This document shows, piece by piece, positions 1 to 5,004 of a stretch of 5,004 nucleotides of DNA; the stretch's first letter is position 1, and every line of letters begins with the position of its first letter. The notes beneath the pieces are model-generated. The model did not search any database, was not told where the DNA came from, and saw nothing but the letters and a program-made list of their open reading frames with translations. The translations under genes were made by a program, and so were the position numbers. The stretch spans positions 1 through 5,004 of the forward strand of contig JAHEZB010000237.1 of NCBI GenBank assembly GCA_023251285.1, given 5' to 3'. The stretch is from Chitinophagaceae bacterium (GTDB lineage: Bacteria > Bacteroidota > Bacteroidia > Chitinophagales > Chitinophagaceae).

Positions 1-1
1 C

Positions 2-259
2 ACATTAGGATATTCGCCAAAATGGCTGGCAAAAAGTGTTGCAAAAACGTGGCTACCGGTTTATTTATTGATCATCCTTGGCGCCTTGATTCTTACCGAA
101 ATACTACATCTTTTATTTCTGCAACTATCATTTGTAAGCCGTGCCAATCTGCCGTGGATGCTGCATTGGAGCGTTTGGCTTACCGCAATAGTTTTATTTG
201 CACTTACGATCTTTATTAACCTTAGATTGGTAAAGAAAGAGCTGGAAAATATTATGTAG
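2..259 (+). CDS. C-terminal part of an unidentified integral membrane protein (5' end outside window)
   Basis: The frame is open from the left edge to a TAG stop and gives 85 visible residues. A start can be drawn at an internal TTG (position 68), but the frame runs unbroken to the edge, so this is almost certainly the tail of a longer gene. Two hydrophobic helices are visible, at about residues 19-45 (rich in Leu/Ile, following a Trp-Leu-Pro) and 51-71. They are separated by a short loop with Arg and Pro-Trp. The end, RLVKKELENIM, is positively charged, which suggests a cytoplasmic C-terminus by the positive-inside rule. No motif identifies the family; a transporter or permease subunit or a small multi-spanning protein would all fit. 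The gene converges on the SIMPL gene, with 75 bases between their stop codons. Coding is well supported; function is unknown. Confidence 0.7.
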   Translation, partial: TLGYSPKWLAKSVAKTWLPVYLLIILGALILTEILHLLFLQLSFVSRANLPWMLHWSVWLTAIVLFALTIFINLRLVKKELENIM

Positions 260-272
260 GAGTTCTTTTAGG

Positions 273-320
273 AAAAATAAAAATAGCTCTATTTGTTGCT
301 TTGCCGAATATCAGCAATAA
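273..320 (-). terminator. Weak candidate terminator downstream of the SIMPL gene
   Basis: Read on the minus strand just after the SIMPL stop, there is a hairpin with arms at 313-320 and 293-300 (8 bp including one G-T pair, 12-base loop). A second small AT-rich stem follows at 281-294, and then a T-rich run made by the A-tract at 273-283. The stems are AT-rich and weak, so this is only a plausible intrinsic terminator. It could also serve the converging membrane-protein gene, though the plus-strand T-run is poor. Confidence 0.3.
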
Positions 321-334
321 TCAATCTTCAACTC

Positions 335-1063
335 TTACTCCACTGCAAATTCCATTTTGATTGTAATAGAACCCGTTTTATTCAAACTGGACGTATTGAA
401 CGTGCCGCCATACGTATAATCTTCATCGGTATTTTTTCCTGTTATCTGAAAAACACCGAGTGTTGCTTTCTTTAATTTTCCTAAAGAACTTCCGGCATTT
501 TTTGCAATGATCTCAGCTCTTTGTTTCCCATCGGCGCTGGCTTTTGCCAAAAGATCCATTTTGATTTCAGTGAGTTTCGTATAATAAAATAAAGGTGCCT
601 GGGAGTTAAATTCGATTCCCTTTTGAATCAATTCCGTCGCTTCTCTTGAAAGCTGATTGATCTTATCTACATCTTTCGATTCGATTCTTACTGTCTGCGT
701 AAGATTGAATCCTGTAAATTCTTGTCCAATTGAACGGCCATTTGCATCAGTTGAATAATTGTATTCTTTATTGATATTTACAGAAGAAAAAACAATTTCA
801 TTATCCGGAATGCCTTTTCCTGAAAGATAAGCCCTGATGCTATTTTCATCATTTTTTAAATCTGCATAAGCATTTTTTAAATCCATTGACTTCCTCGAAT
901 AAGAGCCTTTCCATACTATCAGATCACTCACAAAATCTTTTTCTGCTGAGCCGGTAACGCCGATACTTTGCTGCGATTTTGCACGCGATTTATAAGCATT
1001 AGCAATTAGGAATAACCCGATAATAAAAGCTAGTCCAATAATAGCAGCGGTAATATATCTCAT
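335..1063 (-). CDS. SIMPL domain (DUF541) protein, membrane-anchored
   Basis: The 242-residue product has the usual length for a SIMPL/DUF541 protein. Residues 5-22 form one hydrophobic helix that is an uncleaved anchor or signal peptide, so the rest should lie in the periplasm. The SIMPL domain spans about 32-241. It opens with the typical IGVTGSAEKDFVSDL segment (34-48), where family members have a VTGxA(E)-type first strand. It continues through the helical SADGKQRAE segment (176-184) and KLKKATLGVFQI (196-207), and ends with the family-like Ser-Leu-Asn-Lys ... EFAVE strand. Members of this family are periplasmic or outer-membrane-associated, some are linked to oxidative stress or kinase-interacting roles, and no enzymatic activity is established. 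The ATG at 1063 is chosen because it directly precedes the hydrophobic segment; the upstream bases are A/T-rich with no clear Shine-Dalgarno. It lies 52 bases downstream of the winged-helix gene on the same strand, so co-transcription is possible. Confidence 0.88.
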   Translation of the reverse strand: MRYITAAIIGLAFIIGLFLIANAYKSRAKSQQSIGVTGSAEKDFVSDLIVWKGSYSRKSMDLKNAYADLKNDENSIRAYLSGKGIPDNEIVFSSVNINKEYNYSTDANGRSIGQEFTGFNLTQTVRIESKDVDKINQLSREATELIQKGIEFNSQAPLFYYTKLTEIKMDLLAKASADGKQRAEIIAKNAGSSLGKLKKATLGVFQITGKNTDEDYTYGGTFNTSSLNKTGSITIKMEFAVE

Positions 1064-1115
1064 AAATATTTTTTATGATTCTGGATAAAGATATGGGTTC
1101 TTTTATAAGGTTAAT

Positions 1116-2204
1116 TCAGGTTTTACGTATTTTTATCACTTCAGTTTTTTTGTTTAAAAAGGAACCAAATTTTTCTGCTGCTTCTTTTATTATTTCTTTA
1201 TCCTTATCATTTTTTTTGTCAAAGAGATCAGGTTCAATAACAATAGTATCCTTTTTTATTTCGCGTTTCCACAGTCCTTTCACCTGACCATTAATAACAA
1301 TAGTTGGCCAAAAGATTCCATTATTTGAAAATGCTTTACTCCGGTGTTCGTGTAAAATTGCTGCACTCCTATCTTTATAACTGATTAAAAATTCGTCGAA
1401 CGCGGGCAATAAAAAAGCAGATTCTTTAGTGTTTTTTTTGAGGGCGAAAGAATTGGGCAACCAATATTCCTGTTCATGTAGTTTTTCACAAATAAAATGA
1501 GCTTTTATCGATTCTAAGGCTTCTTTTGCATCAGAAAGGGATAACCCAGACCACCAGCAAAAATCCTGTAAGGTGGCAGGGAAGTGGCTTTGAAAGTATT
1601 TGGTGGCAAGTTTGTATAAGGCTTCTTCTTTTTTTATTGGTCTTGGCTTTTCTACTCGTTCATTCAGCAATGCATATGTTGTTTGATTGTCTTTCATTTT
1701 GCCGCTGCAAATAAGTCCTTCTAATTCTGCGTTCAAAAGAATGTGAGAGACGCGGTTATTGTCGGATTTAATTTTTGCCTTGTTTATTTCATTTACCAAT
1801 TCCATTCGTGGTAAACTCTTATTTCCGGTAAGTATTTTCTCAATTATTTTATTTGCTTTTTTAAAAACGTTGCATGAAAGTTCCAACTGCTTATTTCTTC
1901 CTTTCATTGAAGATAATATTCTTGAAGCGGTTAAATCCAACATCCAATAAATATCCTGTGAAGAAATAAAATGCCATGTTGGCCTTAATACATGTGTACG
2001 GATTATTTCGGCTGAATCAATGGCGGCATCTATCGCTTGCTCGCTTGGATTTCTTAAACGAAGACCAATTGCCCATTTGGCCATATTAAAATCCTGGGCC
2101 TGCAGAGCACCCATCCAGTTTACAATTTCTTTGGCTGAATCGGAAATTGGATCAACAATGCGTTGGGATATGAGCCTCGAATTTGAAATATTTTCTTCAG
2201 TCAT
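1116..2204 (-). CDS. Winged-helix DNA-binding protein, HTH_42 / AlkZ-YcaQ-like family
   Basis: The 362-residue product matches the normal size of the HTH_42 (formerly DUF1006) family. Members with known activity, AlkZ and E. coli YcaQ, are DNA glycosylases that remove bulky or cross-linked alkylated bases. Family landmarks in order: GALQAQD (32-38), RPTWHF (74-79), SRILSSMKGR (94-103), FPATLQDFCWWSGLS (208-222), LLPAFDEFLISYKDRS (265-280) and the GIFWPTIVINGQVKGLWKR region (296-314). Gln35-Ala-Gln37 fits the catalytic Q-x-Q pair described for AlkZ, rather than the Q-x-D of YcaQ. The frame can be extended to a TTG at 2219, where an in-frame TAA lies directly upstream. The ATG at 2204 is preferred: it has an AG-rich stretch just before it and avoids a lysine-rich five-residue extension. 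The bulk of the family is uncharacterised, so a repair role is an inference from the motif. It is probably the first gene of a two-gene unit with the SIMPL gene. Confidence 0.87.
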   Translation of the reverse strand: MTEENISNSRLISQRIVDPISDSAKEIVNWMGALQAQDFNMAKWAIGLRLRNPSEQAIDAAIDSAEIIRTHVLRPTWHFISSQDIYWMLDLTASRILSSMKGRNKQLELSCNVFKKANKIIEKILTGNKSLPRMELVNEINKAKIKSDNNRVSHILLNAELEGLICSGKMKDNQTTYALLNERVEKPRPIKKEEALYKLATKYFQSHFPATLQDFCWWSGLSLSDAKEALESIKAHFICEKLHEQEYWLPNSFALKKNTKESAFLLPAFDEFLISYKDRSAAILHEHRSKAFSNNGIFWPTIVINGQVKGLWKREIKKDTIVIEPDLFDKKNDKDKEIIKEAAEKFGSFLNKKTEVIKIRKT

Positions 2205-2225
2205 TTTCTTTTTCAGCAATTACGG

Positions 2226-2233
2226 CAAATAAA
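2226..2233 (-). promoter_or_regulatory. Possible -7 element for the winged-helix gene
   Basis: On the minus strand the bases read TTTATTTG, one mismatch from the Bacteroidota -7 consensus TAnnTTTG, about 21 bases before the ATG at 2204. No TTG-type -33 element is seen at the expected distance, and such matches are common in AT-rich DNA. The support is weak. Confidence 0.18.
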
Positions 2234-2340
2234 TATAATTACAGTAAAATGTAAAATCATCTTATTTATCCTTTTACCGGAGTAAAACGAATTTTCATTT
2301 CCTACGATAATCGTTACTTCTTAATTTAAATTTATAACTT

Positions 2341-2355
2341 TCAATTTGAAATTGA
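2341..2355. repeat. 15-bp perfect palindrome in the intergenic region
   Basis: TCAATTT-G-AAATTGA has two perfect 7-base arms around a single central base. The form suits a dimeric regulator's site. It lies about 240 bases before the protease start and 140 bases before the winged-helix start, and the low-complexity AT content makes chance occurrence fairly likely. Confidence 0.4.
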
Positions 2356-2484
2356 TTATTCCTTTACATCCAATGAATCAAAAATAATTTTTTTGGAAGG
2401 CAATATCTACATAAATTTACCGCATCCAATTTCTCTCCAAAAACTTCTGTTGCCTCTTGTTTCTTCTTTATCAAGTATTAAATA

Positions 2485-2502
2485 TTAACGGTTAAACGTT
2501 AA
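2485..2502. promoter_or_regulatory. Inverted repeat TTAACG-N6-CGTTAA, possible operator
   Basis: Two perfect 6-base arms are separated by GTTAAA. The left half also forms a nested palindrome, TTAAC-G-GTTAA. The site lies 10 bases upstream of the TGTATTTG promoter-like octamer, so a bound regulator would cover the -33 region of the protease gene. The repeat is directly visible; its role as an operator is inferred from form and position. Confidence 0.35.
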
Positions 2503-2512
2503 AGAGTACTTC

Positions 2513-2520
2513 TGTATTTG
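2513..2520 (+). promoter_or_regulatory. Possible -7 element for the secreted protease gene
   Basis: TGTATTTG differs at one base from the Bacteroidota -7 consensus TAnnTTTG. It would place transcription start near 2525-2530 and leave a leader of roughly 55 bases before the ATG at 2583. No clear TTG lies in the -33 position; that space is filled by the TTAACG inverted repeat. Confidence 0.28.
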
Positions 2521-2562
2521 TTGCTATTCCTGTCAAAACATTTAAAACCGGAGCTACCTGTT

Positions 2563-2586
2563 ATGCTCCTAAAAATTGTTTTATGA
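2563..2586 (+). CDS. Seven-codon leader ORF overlapping the protease start (speculative)
   Basis: An ATG at 2563 opens a frame encoding MLLKIVL, and its TGA stop overlaps the next gene's ATG as ATGA. A GGAG at 2550-2553 lies nine bases upstream, the best Shine-Dalgarno-like sequence near the protease start, which itself is preceded only by a T-rich stretch. The layout would allow translational coupling into the long gene. It is too short for coding statistics and may be chance. Confidence 0.2.
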   Translation: MLLKIVL

Positions 2587-5004
2587 AAAAAAAAGTACGT
2601 AGCCTGATTACATTTAAATTTTTGCTGCTTCTATTTATAATTTTTGAATTTCCTTCTGTTTCTTTCGGTCAAAATCTAAAAACAAGTGATTTTGTGTTAT
2701 TTGGCAAGAATGTTCAATTTGCCACTTCGTCTTCGATATATAATGGGGCGGTCGGAGCAAATATTTCATTAAGCTCGTCTGGTAATTTAACAGTTACGGG
2801 AAGCATTTACAGTGCAGGCACTGTGTCGCTTGGCAATAATAATTTGATTGGTGGTAAAATTGCCTGCAAAAATGGGGATAATTCATCAGGGACTATTTTA
2901 AGCGTTGGTTCAGGAGTTTCTGTAGGAGGCAATATCGATGTGAACGGCAATATAACAATTGCCGGCGGTACCATAAGTGGAACAATAACCCATCCTGCCG
3001 GAACTATCTACAATGGGCCGGCGCCCAACGGTGGAATTGTTTCAGGTATTCCTTTTATTCCAGTCCTTCCACAAATGCCTGCGATCACTACCTTTCCTGG
3101 TGCCGGAACTGTCGATATCAATTCCACACAAACAATTACTCCTGGTGCTTATGGCGCTATCGCTTTGGGAAACAATAAAACAATTACATTATCAGGCACC
3201 GGAATTTATATTTTTAAATCGATTAAAAATTCCGGCAACAATAGTTTTGTTTTTGATTTTAAAAATGATGCTACCGGCAGTATAAAAGTTTATGTGTATG
3301 GTGATGTGGATTTAAACAAAGTAAATGCAAGCACCGTAAATGGAGGCGATGCATCGAGGATTTATACAGAAACTCATGGAGACGGTTCGAGCAATTCATC
3401 GGGAAAATTTTCCTGGAATATCAATAACGGATCTTCAGGCAACGGATCACTCTCAAAATGGCTGGGTACTGTATGGGCTCCTTTTGGTGGGATAAACATT
3501 GGTTCCGGTTCGGGTAAAAGTTTCTATACCGGAGCTTTATTTAGTGGAAGCAGCATTAATATTCAAAACAATGTTACTATTTATTACGCACCTTTTGCTG
3601 CGTCTGCGTCTGCGTCATGCACCACTCCTGTGGCAAAGGCAGGAAGCGATAGGATATTAAATTGTTCTACTTCCAGTGTTCAGTTGGATGGAAGCGCTTC
3701 TACAAGGGGCTTACAATATAATTGGACCTCGGTAAATAACGGGCATGTCGCCTCCGACGCGGCTACATTGACCCCAACTGTTGATGCAGTTGGGACTTAT
3801 GTATTGACGGTAACGAATCCTAATGGCGGTTGTTCTGCAACAGATACGGCAGTTGTAACTTTTAGCAATTGCATATTACCTTATTACCCACCACCTGAGG
3901 GAGGCAAAATCAGAAATCTTATTGGTGCAGAATTGAATTCACTGGCAGAGAATTTTGGAAAAGTTACAGACTCGGGCCAAAATATTTTCATCCTCAAGCA
4001 TGATAGTGTACTGATAGAAGTAATATCACTTCAAGGTAAATACCAGCAGTTGTTATCGCTGTTGCAGACACCGGAATATGGGATGACTGATCTGATTGAT
4101 AACGGGCCGAATACTTTGATAATTTCCGGTAAATATCCCATAAATCACTTATTGAAATTAGATAGCTTGCCTGATTTAATTGACTATTGTCGTCCTGTCT
4201 TCCCATCTATTGGAAATTCAGGTATTGTAAACAGCCAGGGAGATACAGCGATACAGTCTTACCTCGTAAGGGAAGGTTATGGACTGACAGGCGCTGGCGT
4301 AAAAGTAGGAGTAATTTCAAATTCCTATAATACTATTGCTGGCAATCCTGCACAAACAGATGTAATTAATGGCGACCTTCCAGGCATTGGAAATCCCGAT
4401 TATCCTTCTCCTGTAGAAGTATTAAAGGAGTATCCTTATGGCCAGGCATCTGATGAGGGGAGGGCAATGTTGCAAATTGTTCATGATGTAGCTCCGGGTG
4501 CAAAGCTGGCATTCAGAACCGGCTTTATTAATGCAAGTGATTTTGCCGTTGGCATAAAACAGTTGCAGGAAGATAGTTGTAATGTAATAGTGGATGATAT
4601 TACTTATATTACCGAACCTTTTTACCAGGACGGAATTGTCGCACAGGCTGTTGATTCTGCTGCTGCAAAGGGTGTGGCTTACTTTTCAGCGGCTGGTAAT
4701 TACGGTAATCAATCTTATGAAGGAGTTTTTAATGCCGCTCCTGCTCCAACCGGTATTTCAGGGACAGCACACAATTTTGGCGGAGGCGATATTTATCAAA
4801 CTATTACACTTCAACCCGGCACTTACACTCTGGTACTTCAGTGGCAGGACGGTATTTATTCTTCAGGCAAAACCTCTGCCGGAACTCAAAATGATCTTGA
4901 TATTTATTTGACGGATAACAACGGAAACGCATTATTTGGATTCAACCGTAATAATATAGGTGGCGATCCTATCGAGGTGCTTCCTTTTACGGTAACACAA
5001 ACTA
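2583..5004 (+). CDS. Large secreted multidomain subtilase (S8/S53-like serine peptidase), 3' end outside window
   Basis: The frame is open for 807 codons from ATG to the right edge. An in-frame TAA at 2493 and no later in-frame ATG fix this start. Residues 1-29 form a Sec signal peptide (KKK, hydrophobic core 13-23, likely cut SFG|Q). Residues 36-136 are Gly/Asn/Ser/Ile-rich short beta repeats (solenoid-like). A Pro-rich linker (137-175) leads to a second beta domain (176-338) with GDVDLN (240-245) and WLGTVWAPFGG (293-303). An ASASAS linker (340-345) precedes a PKD/Ig-like domain (346-430; Cys361 and Cys417). Residues 436-560 look propeptide-like. The subtilase domain starts about 565: GVISNSYN (576-583), SDEGRAM (623-629), VDDITY (670-675), SAAGNYG (702-708). 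From about 730 a beta-sandwich-like insert (PPC-like) follows, with the GTSxA Ser motif still to come. The protein is probably exported and surface-bound or released; substrate unknown. A C-terminal sorting domain would be expected beyond the window. Asn580 is odd (see findings). Confidence 0.9.
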   Translation, partial: MKKKVRSLITFKFLLLLFIIFEFPSVSFGQNLKTSDFVLFGKNVQFATSSSIYNGAVGANISLSSSGNLTVTGSIYSAGTVSLGNNNLIGGKIACKNGDNSSGTILSVGSGVSVGGNIDVNGNITIAGGTISGTITHPAGTIYNGPAPNGGIVSGIPFIPVLPQMPAITTFPGAGTVDINSTQTITPGAYGAIALGNNKTITLSGTGIYIFKSIKNSGNNSFVFDFKNDATGSIKVYVYGDVDLNKVNASTVNGGDASRIYTETHGDGSSNSSGKFSWNINNGSSGNGSLSKWLGTVWAPFGGINIGSGSGKSFYTGALFSGSSINIQNNVTIYYAPFAASASASCTTPVAKAGSDRILNCSTSSVQLDGSASTRGLQYNWTSVNNGHVASDAATLTPTVDAVGTYVLTVTNPNGGCSATDTAVVTFSNCILPYYPPPEGGKIRNLIGAELNSLAENFGKVTDSGQNIFILKHDSVLIEVISLQGKYQQLLSLLQTPEYGMTDLIDNGPNTLIISGKYPINHLLKLDSLPDLIDYCRPVFPSIGNSGIVNSQGDTAIQSYLVREGYGLTGAGVKVGVISNSYNTIAGNPAQTDVINGDLPGIGNPDYPSPVEVLKEYPYGQASDEGRAMLQIVHDVAPGAKLAFRTGFINASDFAVGIKQLQEDSCNVIVDDITYITEPFYQDGIVAQAVDSAAAKGVAYFSAAGNYGNQSYEGVFNAAPAPTGISGTAHNFGGGDIYQTITLQPGTYTLVLQWQDGIYSSGKTSAGTQNDLDIYLTDNNGNALFGFNRNNIGGDPIEVLPFTVTQT
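3600..3617 (+). repeat. In-frame hexanucleotide repeat encoding an Ala-Ser linker
   Basis: GCGTCT is repeated twice and followed by GCGTCA, giving three Ala-Ser pairs (residues 340-345) between the second beta domain and the PKD-like module. Gain or loss of units would change linker length without a frameshift. Confidence 0.6.

Larger units (their letters stand above)
2205..2582. other. Divergent intergenic region between the winged-helix and protease genes
   Basis: These 378 bases hold no convincing gene. They are strongly AT-rich and must contain the control signals for both divergent transcripts. Four inverted repeats are visible: TTTTAC/GTAAAA (2272-2287), ACGAT/ATCGT (2304-2314), TCAATTT/AAATTGA (2341-2355) and TTAACG/CGTTAA (2485-2502). 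The hexamer GTAAAA also occurs at 2244, 2251 and 2282, with its complement at 2272. A promoter-like octamer and a seven-codon leader ORF occupy the last 70 bases. I see no tRNA or riboswitch-like structure. Confidence 0.7.

Noticed and set aside
22..219. A plus-strand ATG ORF of 65 codons at the left end
   Set aside because: It is out of phase with the frame that is open to the edge and carries two clean membrane helices; its own Cys-rich translation looks like a shadow.
2205..2582. Noncoding RNA, CRISPR or mobile-element ends in the intergenic region
   Set aside because: There are no regularly spaced repeats, no terminal inverted repeats with target duplications, and no tRNA-like or structured GC-rich segment.
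2688..2990. DUF3494 ice-binding-like or choice-of-anchor A domain for the N-terminal repeats
   Set aside because: The Gly/Asn-rich short-strand pattern is similar, but I cannot see the defining motifs of either family, so only a descriptive beta-solenoid label is given.
3013..3285. A 90-codon plus-strand ORF
   Set aside because: It lies wholly inside the long secreted-protease frame and is out of phase; its Leu/Phe-rich translation is unlike any domain, while the main frame has coherent domains here.
3994..4206. A 70-codon minus-strand ORF
   Set aside because: It is antisense to the propeptide-like part of the protease and has no recognisable features.
4482..4484. His634 as the subtilisin catalytic His
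   Set aside because: It sits in QIVHDVAPGA, not in HGTHVAG. In this subgroup that segment is a conserved helix end after DEGRAM, so Glu625 is the more likely match.
4594..4911. A 105-codon plus-strand ORF
   Set aside because: It overlaps the subtilase catalytic motifs (VDDITY to SAAGNYG) in another frame; the main frame is clearly the coding one.

Overview
The window reads as chromosomal DNA from a member of the Bacteroidota, most likely near Chitinophagaceae or Sphingobacteriia. The evidence is low GC with very AT-rich intergenic DNA, mostly weak or absent Shine-Dalgarno sequences, a candidate TAnnTTTG-type promoter element, and a large secreted multidomain protein with a PKD-like module of the kind common in that phylum. 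The taxon is inferred from protein style, not from a marker gene.

Layout: (1) Positions 2-259 (+) hold the 3' end of an unidentified membrane protein that enters from the left edge. (2) Positions 260-334 are a short convergent gap with a weak hairpin plus T-tract. (3) Two leftward genes 52 bases apart follow and could be co-transcribed: a winged-helix protein of the AlkZ/YcaQ-like HTH_42 family (1116-2204, upstream) and a membrane-anchored SIMPL/DUF541 protein (335-1063, downstream). (4) Positions 2205-2582 are a divergent, AT-rich intergenic region carrying several inverted repeats, a possible promoter and a seven-codon leader ORF. (5) From 2583 to the right edge, one reading frame stays open for 807 codons without a stop. 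It encodes a secreted protein with, in order, a signal peptide, a beta-solenoid-like region, a second beta domain, a PKD/Ig-like module, a propeptide-like segment and the first part of a subtilase (S8/S53-like) catalytic domain.

The long right-hand gene is the main content of the window. Its protease domain belongs to a subtilase subgroup with DEGRAM-type motifs. Glu appears to stand where subtilisin has His, and the position where I expect the catalytic Asp reads Asn. The catalytic Ser region lies beyond the window, so activity cannot be judged here. No link in function between the left-hand genes and the protease is evident. I see no RNA genes, insertion sequences, CRISPR arrays or clear mobile-element signs.
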